NCBI RefSeq assembly: GCF_000972385.1
Contig: NZ_JXTE01000024.1
Location: forward strand, 1-64,000
Direction: 5' to 3'
DNA from: Streptomyces sp. WM6386
GTDB taxonomy: Bacteria; Actinomycetota; Actinomycetes; Streptomycetales; Streptomycetaceae
Length of the DNA: 64,000 bases
Position numbers and translations under genes: made by a program. Below the pieces are notes generated by a model. The model was not told the DNA's origin. It worked only from the letters and a program-made list of their open reading frames with translations, and ran no database searches. The stretch's first letter is position 1. Each line of letters starts with the position of its first letter. Shown piece after piece: positions 24,428 to 32,377 of this stretch.

Positions 24428-27400
24428 CCGCGTCGGCGCCGGGGGTCCGGCACGCCCAGCGCATCCTCACCGTGCCCGCCGAGGACACGCACTGTCTGTG
24501 TCTGTCGCCCGACGGCACCGGTCTGGTGATCGTCCACGGCGGCGAGGTGGTGCGCTACGACGACGAGGGGCGCCCGGTGTGGCGGCTGCCCTGGCCGGGC
24601 CCGGCAGCGGTGGACATGGTGCCCGAGGGAACCGACGCCGCGGTGTGGAGCCCGGACGGCGACCGGCTGGTGCTGCTCGGCGCGGGCCGGCTGGTGCTGC
24701 TCGACGCGGACACCGGGCAGCTGCTGGAACTCCCCGCCCAGCTGCACGCCGAGGGCGAGGTCACCGCCGTGGGCCTGTCCCCCGACGCCCGGCTGCTGGC
24801 CGCCGGACTGCACTCCGGGGACGTGCTGCTGGTGGACCGCGCCGGTGACTCCGTGACGCGGCTGCGCGGCCTGGACCCGGTGGCGGAGGTGTGCTGGATC
24901 CCGGGCTCGCCGGACACCCTGTGCGTGGCCACCTCGACCTCCGCACAGCTGTGGGAGCCCCAGGGGCGCACCATGACCGGAACGCTCGGCGGTCCCTTCG
25001 ACGGGCTGCGCCGGGTGGCCCGTTCACCGGAGGGGCGTGCCGTCGCCGTGGAGGACTACGCGGGCATCAGACTGCTGGATCCCGGCTCCGGCCGGGAGCT
25101 GGGGCGGGAGTTCTTCCCGCACCGGATGAACGCGCTGTCGTTCAGCCACGACGGCTCCCTGCTGATCGCCGGTTCCGCCCTGGACGGGCTGCGGATCCTG
25201 GGCGCCCAGCTGGACCCACTGGGCCAGCTGCCGGGGCAGGTCACCGGTCCCGGCGAGCTCAGCCTGTCCGCGAGTGGCCTCTTCGCGGCCCGGCTGGACC
25301 CGCACACGGTCGCCGTGTGGGAGCCACCGGGTGCGGTGCCCCGCCCGCACCGGCACCGGGACCCCGCCGCGCTGCGCCGCTGGGCCAACGCGATGGGTGT
25401 CACCGTCGGCAAGGTGCACACCCGTTCGGCAGACCGTGCACAGGCGGTGCTGCGCCCGACGCGGCTCCCCGAGGCGGGCACGGGCTGTGTGGCGCCCGCC
25501 TTCGCGTGGTCCCTCGACGGGGCCCGCCACTGGTGCGAGTCGGGACCCGGCCGGCTCCTCGAACACGCCGCCGACGTGCCGGAACACGTCCGTGAGCAGG
25601 CGGTGCCGAGCTTCGCGCACGGCTGGTACGACGCGGCGTGTCTGGCAGGGCGCCGGCCGGTCCTTGTGCTGGCGTCGCACCACGAGAGCGGCGTCAACCG
25701 GCTGGTGGACCCGCGCACCGGCGAGGTGCTGGCCGAACGGCCCGCGGGTCAGGCGGTGGCCGCCGATCCGGTGCGCCCACTGCGCTGGGCCGCCCCCGAG
25801 CCCGGGGCCGATCCGGCGCGGCTGCTCGTCCACGACCTGGATCAGGAGGTCGGCGGCCTGCAGCGGCTGCCCGCCGAGGCGGGAGTACGCCGCCCCGCCT
25901 GGTCGCCGGACGGGACGCTGATCGCGGCCGGTACCCGCGGCCGGGTGATCGTGTGGGAACCGGGCCCGACCGGGCGGCTGCAGCGGACCAGGGTGCTGGA
26001 CTGGCCGGACCCGAACACCATGGTCTGCCGGGTGGCCTGGTCCCCCGACGGACACCGGCTCGCCGCGACGGCCGGCAGCGAGGGCGGTCCGGTGGTGGTG
26101 TGGGACACCGGCAGCTGGATCCGGCTGCGGGCCTTCGGACAGGCCGGCGGCCGGGACTGGGCGCCGGCGCTGTCCTGGTGCGCGGACTCCCGGCTGCTGG
26201 CCTTCCCGTCCGCGGACCAGGACTCGGTGGCCGAGGTGTGGGACGCCGAGGAGCCGCGCCGGGTCCGGGTGATACTGCCGCCGGACGGGGTGGGCGGCCA
26301 TCTGTGGACCCTGCGCTGGTCCCCGGTCGGTGACCAGCTGGCGGCCACCTACAACTCCGGGGCCGCCGTGCTCTGGGACCTGTTCACCGGGCGCTCGCAC
26401 ACGGAGTCGGCGGCGCTGCCGAGCGGCCAGGAGGAGCTGATCCGGATCGGCGCGGCCGCCGCGGGCGACGCGTTCGGAACGCCGCTGGATCTGCTGGCCG
26501 ATCTCCTGGCCCTGTTGCGCGGCTCCACTCCGCCCCGGCTGCGCACGCTGACCGACCACCGCGGTCTGCACGCGCTGCGCGAACTGAGCTGGCCCGCACC
26601 GGCGTTGGCCGGGCTGGTCCTGCTGCTGGTCGCGGATCTCACCCCCGACCCGGCGTATCTGGCACCCCCGGAGGTCACCTCCGACGATCTGGCCCAGGCG
26701 CTGGGCCGGGTCCTGGCAGGGTCCTCGGTACCGCACCTCCGGTCCGCGCCCCCGCTCACCGAACTCACGGCGGCCCTGGGGACGGTCGACGAACGGCTGC
26801 TCACGCTGTTGCGCATCCTCGGCCCCGAGGCGGTCGCCGCCGACCCCACGCTGCCCGCCCGAATGCGCCGGCTGCGGCTGTCGCTCACTCCTCCGGGGCC
26901 GGCCCAGCGGGCGCTGCTGGGTCTGCGGCTGCTGGACGGCGACGCCGGCCTCGCCACCGGCGGCCTGGGCGGCACCGGCCGTACGGGCCTGGCCAGGCAC
27001 GGCCCGGCCACCCGACTACTGCCCACCCAACTCGCCCTGCCGACCGAGCTGTTGCGGGCCCGGCACGCCCGCGACGAGCTGCTGTACCGCACCAGCAGCG
27101 GCCGGCTGCCGCGCGATCCGCACGGTGTCGTCCTGCTGCTGGACGACACACCCGCCACGCACGGCAAGGTGGGGTCCGTGCTGCGGCTCGCCGCGCATCT
27201 GCTGACCACCGCCTCGCTGCGTCTGCAACGCCCTTGCGCACTGGTGCCGTTGAGCGAGCCGTGGCGCTCCCGGCTGCTGGTGGGCCCGGAGGACCTGGTG
27301 CAGGTGTGGGCCGCCGGTTCACTGGAGGCCGGGGACGTCCGGACCGCGTTCCGGGAGGCGGAGGTGGTGGCCGGCCGGCTGACCGCCGACATGTCGGGGC

Positions 27401-27588
27401 CACCGCGGGTGATCCTGCTCTCGCACCCGTATCTCCAGCCGGTCCCACTGCCCGAGCTGCGCGAGCTTCGGGTGCACTATCCGCGCATCCCGTGGCGGGA
27501 GCCGGCCCGGCACCGCCATGTGCTGCCGCCCGACCCCTCGCCCGAGGAACTACGGGAGTCGCTCACGGCATTGCTGCTGGAGGAGTAG
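24424..27588 (+). CDS. WD40-type beta-propeller with C-terminal vWA-like domain
   Basis: The 1,054-residue protein has propeller blades marked by repeated SPDG motifs from about residue 15 to 660 (CLSPDGTGLVIVHGG, WSPDGDRLVLLGAG, WSPDGHRLAATAG, WSPVGDQLAATYN). A helical region (about 680-870) follows. The end (about 885-1054) resembles a vWA fold, with GVVLLLDDTPATHGKVG where the MIDAS should be and RVILLSHPYLQP where a DGR-like motif would be. The MIDAS is degenerate. In MoxR systems a propeller/vWA protein is the sensor or substrate platform. It is the last rightward gene and ends only 10 bases from the convergent peptide gene. Confidence 0.82.
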   Translation: MTASAPGVRHAQRILTVPAEDTHCLCLSPDGTGLVIVHGGEVVRYDDEGRPVWRLPWPGPAAVDMVPEGTDAAVWSPDGDRLVLLGAGRLVLLDADTGQLLELPAQLHAEGEVTAVGLSPDARLLAAGLHSGDVLLVDRAGDSVTRLRGLDPVAEVCWIPGSPDTLCVATSTSAQLWEPQGRTMTGTLGGPFDGLRRVARSPEGRAVAVEDYAGIRLLDPGSGRELGREFFPHRMNALSFSHDGSLLIAGSALDGLRILGAQLDPLGQLPGQVTGPGELSLSASGLFAARLDPHTVAVWEPPGAVPRPHRHRDPAALRRWANAMGVTVGKVHTRSADRAQAVLRPTRLPEAGTGCVAPAFAWSLDGARHWCESGPGRLLEHAADVPEHVREQAVPSFAHGWYDAACLAGRRPVLVLASHHESGVNRLVDPRTGEVLAERPAGQAVAADPVRPLRWAAPEPGADPARLLVHDLDQEVGGLQRLPAEAGVRRPAWSPDGTLIAAGTRGRVIVWEPGPTGRLQRTRVLDWPDPNTMVCRVAWSPDGHRLAATAGSEGGPVVVWDTGSWIRLRAFGQAGGRDWAPALSWCADSRLLAFPSADQDSVAEVWDAEEPRRVRVILPPDGVGGHLWTLRWSPVGDQLAATYNSGAAVLWDLFTGRSHTESAALPSGQEELIRIGAAAAGDAFGTPLDLLADLLALLRGSTPPRLRTLTDHRGLHALRELSWPAPALAGLVLLLVADLTPDPAYLAPPEVTSDDLAQALGRVLAGSSVPHLRSAPPLTELTAALGTVDERLLTLLRILGPEAVAADPTLPARMRRLRLSLTPPGPAQRALLGLRLLDGDAGLATGGLGGTGRTGLARHGPATRLLPTQLALPTELLRARHARDELLYRTSSGRLPRDPHGVVLLLDDTPATHGKVGSVLRLAAHLLTTASLRLQRPCALVPLSEPWRSRLLVGPEDLVQVWAAGSLEAGDVRTAFREAEVVAGRLTADMSGPPRVILLSHPYLQPVPLPELRELRVHYPRIPWREPARHRHVLPPDPSPEELRESLTALLLEE

Positions 27589-27598
27589 GCACCGCGGT

Positions 27599-27820
27599 TC
27601 ACCCGCAGAGCATCTGCTCGATCGCGTCGGGGCCCAGCGCCTCCAGCAGTCCCTCCAGCAGGTCGGGGCGGAAGGCGTCGCCGATCACCTGGACGCCCTC
27701 ACCGTCGGTCCTGATGCTGATGCGCACCAGGCGGCCCTCGGGATGGTCCTCGTACTCCTCGGGCTGGATGAGGTCGGGGATGTCCTCGACCATGCGGTAC
27801 TCGGGGGAGTCGTCGGCCAT
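27599..27820 (-). CDS. 73-aa acidic peptide, candidate radical-SAM-modified product
   Basis: The frame is open far upstream, but the ATG at 27820 lies four bases after the radical SAM stop and gives a compact 73-residue peptide. It is acidic (starts MADDSPEYRMVEDIPD) and ends with a short helix-like segment and the tail QMLCG, with its only cysteine at position 72. The pairing with a radical SAM enzyme next to an FtsH/MoxR system matches a known arrangement in which a small peptide is modified by the enzyme. I infer that it is the substrate, with the C-terminal Cys a possible modification or processing site. No leader cleavage site is obvious. Confidence 0.75.
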   Translation of the reverse strand: MADDSPEYRMVEDIPDLIQPEEYEDHPEGRLVRISIRTDGEGVQVIGDAFRPDLLEGLLEALGPDAIEQMLCG

Positions 27821-27824
27821 GGGG

Positions 27825-28898
27825 TCACCATCTTCCTTCCAGCTCGGTGCCGCAGTGCGGGCACCTTCCGTGGTCGAGCAGGGTGTTGCCGAGGGCCCAG
27901 ACGTCCCGTTCGACGACGGTGGTACGGCAGGTGGGGCATGCGGTGTTGCGGCCGGCGGCGCCCAGGGCGCGTTCCACGTACACGTGCCGCAGTCCTTCCT
28001 CGTGCCCGGTCCGCACCCCGGCCTCCAGGGCGGCCACCGAGGTGGGGGCATGGCCGGTGCGGCGGTGGGCCGGGGTGGCCCGCACCAGGTGCCAGGGGAT
28101 GGCGGGATCCAGCGCGGCCAGGGCGCGGGCGATCGGACGCAACGTCTTCTCCCCGGCCGTGAGTCCGGGGATCAGGGGCGTCGACACCTCGACCCAGACA
28201 CCGCGTTCACGCAGCCCGGTGAGCGCGTCGAGGACGGGGCCGGGGCGGGCCCCGGTGAGCTCCCGGTGGTCGTGTTCGTCCAGCGTCTTGAGGTCGACGT
28301 TGACGGCGGCGACATGCGGGGCGGCCAGTTCGACGGCCTCGGGGGTGAGGAAGCCGTTGCTCTTCCAGACGACGTCCACGCCGTGCGCACGGCCCGACTC
28401 CGCGAGTGCGACGGTGAGTTCGAGCGCCAGAGAGGGTTCGGTGTACGAGATCGCCACGCACCCGGAGCGGGCGGCGGCCTCCCGGACCACCTCGTCGGCG
28501 TCGACGGGCTCGGCGTCCCAGCCGACGGAGTCCTCCCGGCCGTACTGGGACATGCGGTGGTTGATGCAGTAGTCGCAGGCGAAGGTGCAGCCGGGGGCCG
28601 CGAGGGTGAGGCAGGGGGTGCCCGGGCGGAAGTGGTAGAGCGGCTTGCGCTCGACGGTGTCCCAGTGCCGTACGGACGAGGCGAAGGTCGCGGTCTCCAT
28701 CCGGTCGCCCGCCCGGCGGCGGACCCCGCACAGACCGGTCTCCCCGTCCTTCAGCGAGCAGCGGAAGGGACACAGCACGCACTGCACACGTCCGTGCCGC
28801 TGCCGGTGCAGGACCGCCGGCGTCCACTGCAACCCCATCGCGGTCCCCCGTCCGGTCGATGCGTCCTCGTCAGGGTAGCTCCGGTTCGGTGAACTCAT
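27825..28898 (-). CDS. Radical SAM enzyme (PFL-activase/AmmeMemoRadiSam-like)
   Basis: The 357-residue protein starts at an ATG that overlaps the metallopeptidase stop (ATGA). The iron-sulfur motif CxxxCxxC is at C104, C108 and C111 (GCTFACDYC). Upstream cysteines C40, C43, C47 and C57 form a metal-site-like cluster, as in AmmeMemoRadiSam proteins. A C-terminal zinc ribbon (CPTC ... CPHC) closes the protein. SAM-binding features such as SYTEPS are present. It should use S-adenosylmethionine to make a 5'-deoxyadenosyl radical. The 73-residue peptide encoded four bases downstream is the likely substrate. Confidence 0.88.
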   Translation of the reverse strand: MSSPNRSYPDEDASTGRGTAMGLQWTPAVLHRQRHGRVQCVLCPFRCSLKDGETGLCGVRRRAGDRMETATFASSVRHWDTVERKPLYHFRPGTPCLTLAAPGCTFACDYCINHRMSQYGREDSVGWDAEPVDADEVVREAAARSGCVAISYTEPSLALELTVALAESGRAHGVDVVWKSNGFLTPEAVELAAPHVAAVNVDLKTLDEHDHRELTGARPGPVLDALTGLRERGVWVEVSTPLIPGLTAGEKTLRPIARALAALDPAIPWHLVRATPAHRRTGHAPTSVAALEAGVRTGHEEGLRHVYVERALGAAGRNTACPTCRTTVVERDVWALGNTLLDHGRCPHCGTELEGRW

Positions 28899-30169
28899 GG
28901 GCGGATGTCCCTACTTGGCTCCCGAACGGCATCGAGCGCCCGCAACAGCAGCGGACCCGCCTCGGCATGGGCACGCAACTGGTTCTCCTCGGTGTTCGCT
29001 TCCCCGCGCCACGTGGCGGTGCGGGAGCCGGCGGTCCGCAGCCGCAGGACCTCCGCCTCGGCCCGCTGTGCCACTCCCCGTTGCTCGTATCCGGCCGGGT
29101 CGCTCTGGAAGGCGAGGGCGGCCGCGGCGAGCACGGTGGCCGCACGACCGCACTCGGACGGCCTGCGGCGCAGCAGCCGTTCGGCCCCGGCGTACACGTC
29201 CGCGGCGTCGGGCGGGACCAACAGGTCGGTGAGACGGCGGCCGCCGAGCCGGTCGTAGCCGGTGTCGAGGAGGGCGGAGACGAGGGCGGCGATCTCGGGG
29301 GCGTCGGGGGCATCCGCTTGGTTCGGTTCACCCGGTCCATCGGCGCACCGGGGATGCCCGGCCGCCGCGGCGGCGGCGCGGGCCAACCGTACTCGGGTCG
29401 CGGGCGGCGGATGTGGTCCGTCGGAGAAGGCCTCGGCCCCGGTGGACCCGCCCTCGGCGTCCAGCAGTTCCGCCAGGACATCCGCGTACGCCGTACCGCA
29501 GACGACGGCCGCGCAGGTGTCGGCGAACACCTCGCCCGTCCAGCGTTCCCAGTGGGGGACCCGGTCCGGGGGCAGGCCCGCCGTGCGGACCCGCAGACGG
29601 AGTTCGTCGCCGAGTGCGCAGTCGTCCTCGATGTGGTGTCCCGTCTCGTGGGCCACGGTCAGCAGCGCGGGCAGTTGTACGTCGTAGTGCCAGGGGACGT
29701 CGATGACGGGGAACGGCAGCCGGGCGGCGGCGGCGCGGCCCTCGCGGGTGTGGATGCCGCCGCGGGGCAGCAGGTCGTGGTAGGCGCTGCCGCGGCGGTG
29801 GGCGCGTGGCGAGGCCGTCCTGCTGAAGCCGACCAGCGGTGGCTCCTTGGGGCGACTGCCGGGCAGGTCGAGGACGGGTCGGTAACACTCCCAGGCCAGT
29901 TCGTCGGCGACGTCCAGGGTGCGCCGGTAGCCCCGGACGCGGCGCAGCAGGAACCGGCTGCGGAAGAAGTCCCAGACGTGGTGGAGGTCCAGGATCCGGG
30001 CCGGTACCTCGTCTCCCGAGCCGTCGGCCAGCCGCTCCCGGGCGTCGGCGACTCCCGCGTCGAGCAGGGCGAGGACGGCGTCGATCTGGGTGCGGTGCTT
30101 CTCCAGCGGGCCACCGCCGCGGCTGACCGCCTCCCACTGCCGCAGCTCCTCGGCCAGCCCGTCGACCAT
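28895..30169 (-). CDS. Zinc metallopeptidase (HExxH), cytoplasmic
   Basis: The 424-residue protein carries HETGHH at 174-179, with the zinc-binding HExxH and a third ligand candidate E213 in WTGEVFAD. There is no signal peptide or membrane segment, so it acts inside the cell. Known genes of this kind process small partner proteins. It is co-transcribed between the gasdermin-like candidate (41 bases upstream) and the radical SAM enzyme (ATGA overlap). It could mature the 73-residue peptide or activate the 293-residue neighbour by cleavage; both are inferences. The exact peptidase family is not clear. Confidence 0.78.
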   Translation of the reverse strand: MVDGLAEELRQWEAVSRGGGPLEKHRTQIDAVLALLDAGVADARERLADGSGDEVPARILDLHHVWDFFRSRFLLRRVRGYRRTLDVADELAWECYRPVLDLPGSRPKEPPLVGFSRTASPRAHRRGSAYHDLLPRGGIHTREGRAAAARLPFPVIDVPWHYDVQLPALLTVAHETGHHIEDDCALGDELRLRVRTAGLPPDRVPHWERWTGEVFADTCAAVVCGTAYADVLAELLDAEGGSTGAEAFSDGPHPPPATRVRLARAAAAAAGHPRCADGPGEPNQADAPDAPEIAALVSALLDTGYDRLGGRRLTDLLVPPDAADVYAGAERLLRRRPSECGRAATVLAAAALAFQSDPAGYEQRGVAQRAEAEVLRLRTAGSRTATWRGEANTEENQLRAHAEAGPLLLRALDAVREPSRDIRP

Positions 30170-30210
30170 GTGCCGTCGGACGGCCGCCCGGCGGTCGGGG
30201 AGCGCAGCGG

Positions 30211-31092
30211 TCAGAGCATCTCCCCGGCCGGGTCGCCCTGTGCCGATGCGTCGCCCTCGGACGCCGACGGATCACCCTCGGGCCGGCTCGGGAACTCCAG
30301 TACCGCCGACGGATCGTCGAGCGCCTCCTCCAGCAGCACTTCGGGCACGGGCTCACCGTCCAGCCCGCGGCCGGGCTGGACGGGCCCGAACTCCTCGCGC
30401 ACTGCGCCGAGCCACTTACGCCGCAGCCGCACGACCCGGTACAGCGGGGTGACGGCGTCCCCGATCCACTGGAATCCCAGGTGCCGGCTGCCCGCCACCT
30501 CGGCGCCGCCGGCCAGGTCGAGCAGCTGCACCGGCCCGGCACCCACGGAGGTGGCCAGTCTGAGCTCGACGGCCGCGTCCGCCCCGGCCGTGACCAGGAC
30601 GGCGGCGGCATCGGCACGCACGGTCTGGGTCACCGCGAGCAGGTCCTGGTCCCATCTCCCCTGCCAGTAGCGGCCGATGAGGTGCACGGCGAGCTGCCGG
30701 GTGTCCGGTACGGCGGTCTCCGTCAGACCCCGGTAGGCGACGAGGGCTCCGGTCTGCCGGCCGAACCGCAGCAGGACCCCGGTGTCCGCCTCCGCGAGTG
30801 CGGCGAACAGGGGATCGGTGGTGCCGGCCGCCTTGAACCGGAGGTCGATCCCGCCCCCGGCGTCGTAGAGGAACTCACCGCGCGCCTGGGGAGAGGTCAC
30901 CTCGTGATCGATCCGCCGCTCGGCGAGCGTCCCCGCGGGGCGCACGCTGCCCCGGGAGTTCTGCAGTACGTCTCCGACGGCGACGCGCTGGAGCAGGGGC
31001 CACGCCAGCCACCAGTCCTCACCCCACGCCGCCTTCATGGCGTCCCGGTACACGGCGAAAGGCTGGACCACCGCGCTCAGCTCCTTCCCCAC
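30211..31092 (-). CDS. Hypothetical protein, possibly gasdermin-like
   Basis: The 293-residue protein (GTG start at 31092) is beta-rich. It has alternating strands such as LLAVTQTVRADAAAVLVTAGADAAVELRLATSV and a later stretch GFQWIGDAVTPLYRVVRLRRKW. This pattern recalls the N-terminal pore-forming domain of bacterial gasdermins, which are often encoded beside a protease, as here. Against this, it lacks the N-terminal cysteine seen in several bacterial gasdermins, and its acidic disordered tail (about 235-293) is unusual. The resemblance is weak and needs a structural check. It is first in the leftward module D operon. Confidence 0.5.
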   Translation of the reverse strand: MGKELSAVVQPFAVYRDAMKAAWGEDWWLAWPLLQRVAVGDVLQNSRGSVRPAGTLAERRIDHEVTSPQARGEFLYDAGGGIDLRFKAAGTTDPLFAALAEADTGVLLRFGRQTGALVAYRGLTETAVPDTRQLAVHLIGRYWQGRWDQDLLAVTQTVRADAAAVLVTAGADAAVELRLATSVGAGPVQLLDLAGGAEVAGSRHLGFQWIGDAVTPLYRVVRLRRKWLGAVREEFGPVQPGRGLDGEPVPEVLLEEALDDPSAVLEFPSRPEGDPSASEGDASAQGDPAGEML

Positions 31093-31201
31093 CTGGTGCG
31101 ACGACCTGGGCGCAGGCTAGCAGCGCCCGGCTGTCACCGGCGCCCGAACTCCGCTGTTTCACCCGGGCGTTGAGACACCGGCGAGCGCCCCTCGGATCCG
31201 G

Positions 31202-31957
31202 TCACGCCGCCGACGGCGCGGACGCCGATGCCGACGCCGACGCCGTGGGGAACCCCGGCGTCCGCAGCACCCGGCGCTCCGCGTCCACCGCGAAGACCTC
31301 GCAACCCGGCAGATCCGCCGCCCAGTCGACGCCCTCGGCGCCCATGGCGAAGGCCGCCGTGGCGACCGAGTCGGCCTCGGTCAGGGTCTCGGCCACCACC
31401 GTCAGGCTGAGCAGCCCCGTGGCCGGACGTCCGGTGCGGCCGTCGATGATGTGGTCGCCGCGTTCGTAGCGGGCGGACGTCGCGACGGCGCCGTCCGTCA
31501 GGTCCAGGACGGTGCACAGCTTGTCGGCGCGTTCGGGGTGGCGTACGCCCACCCGCCAGGGCCCGCCGGCGGCGACCACGTCACCGCCGGCGTTGAGGAC
31601 GAAGCGCGTGGCGCCGGCCGCCGGCAGCAGCTCGGCGGCGCGCTGTACGGACCAGCCCTTGACCACCGCGCAGGGGTCGAGGCCCCGGCCCGGCAGCCGT
31701 ATGTCGAACGCGCCGGCCGTCGCGACCCGGTAGTGCTCGCACAGGTCGAGCACAGTCCGCAGATCCGCGCTCACCGCCCCCTCGGCGAGCTCGCCCCGGC
31801 CCAGCCGCGACACCTCGCTGTCGGGCTTGAACGGGCTGAACCGGGCGTCGACCTCGCGCAGCCACGCGAAGACGGCGTCCGCACTCTCCTCGCCCACGTG
31901 CGCGTCGTCGACCCGCAGCGAGACCGGGAACCCCATGACGTGTTCGACCCTGTGCAT
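31202..31957 (-). CDS. apbE: ApbE-type FMN transferase (flavin:protein)
   Basis: The 251-residue protein shows the ApbE order of motifs: FSPFKPDSEVSRLG near the N-terminus, VVKGWSVQRAAELL, FVLNAGGDVVAAGG, then DHIIDGRTGRPATG with the conserved metal/FAD region, and EADSVATAAFAMG. ApbE proteins attach FMN covalently to Ser/Thr in target proteins using FAD and Mg. The target is encoded two bases upstream in the operon (FMN-binding protein at 31960). No signal peptide is visible, unlike many ApbE proteins. The 109 bases before module D carry no gene I can support. Confidence 0.9.
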   Translation of the reverse strand: MHRVEHVMGFPVSLRVDDAHVGEESADAVFAWLREVDARFSPFKPDSEVSRLGRGELAEGAVSADLRTVLDLCEHYRVATAGAFDIRLPGRGLDPCAVVKGWSVQRAAELLPAAGATRFVLNAGGDVVAAGGPWRVGVRHPERADKLCTVLDLTDGAVATSARYERGDHIIDGRTGRPATGLLSLTVVAETLTEADSVATAAFAMGAEGVDWAADLPGCEVFAVDAERRVLRTPGFPTASASASASAPSAA

Positions 31958-31959
31958 GG

Positions 31960-32367
31960 TCAGCCCTTCGCGTCGATGGCGGCCTGGAGGGACTCCTTGT
32001 AGGCGTCGCTGGTGATCGTGGCACCGGACACCGTGTCGATGTCCGCGCTCTGCGCCTCCAGCGTCTGCGCGATCAGCTTCGGCACCGCCGCCGTCGTCTG
32101 CGGATGGTTCGGCTGCTGGAGCATCCTCACCGCGGTGATCTTCCCGCCCTGGAAGGTCACCTGGACCTGGACCGGGCCTTTCTCGGTGTTCAGCGTCGAA
32201 CCCTTGACGACGGTGCCCGAGGCGGACGAGGACCCCGAGGAGGAGGACGCCGACGGTGTGGACGCGGCCTCCGGCGTGGAGGTGCTGCCGCCGATGGACG
32301 GCTCGTAGCGCCAGATGGGGACCAGGCCCGCGATGCTGAGGACGACTACAGGTATGGCTCGCTTCAC
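31960..32367 (-). CDS. FMN-binding domain protein, exported or anchored
   Basis: The 135-residue protein starts at GTG with a hydrophobic N-terminal segment (AIPVVVLSIAGLVPIW) acting as signal or anchor. A Ser-rich linker follows, then an FMN_bind domain. The motif SGATITSDAY is the flavinylation site, with Thr the likely attachment point, near residue 118. ApbE encoded next should load it. With the ferric-reductase-like protein encoded upstream it forms a short electron-transfer chain across the membrane. Confidence 0.9.
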   Translation of the reverse strand: MKRAIPVVVLSIAGLVPIWRYEPSIGGSTSTPEAASTPSASSSSGSSSASGTVVKGSTLNTEKGPVQVQVTFQGGKITAVRMLQQPNHPQTTAAVPKLIAQTLEAQSADIDTVSGATITSDAYKESLQAAIDAKG

Positions 32368-32377
32368 GATCTCTTCC

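Noticed and set aside
31141..31169. Hairpin between module D and the ApbE gene
   Set aside because: Only 6-bp arms (CGCCCG/CGGGCG) with a 17-nt loop, too weak in this GC-rich DNA to call a terminator.
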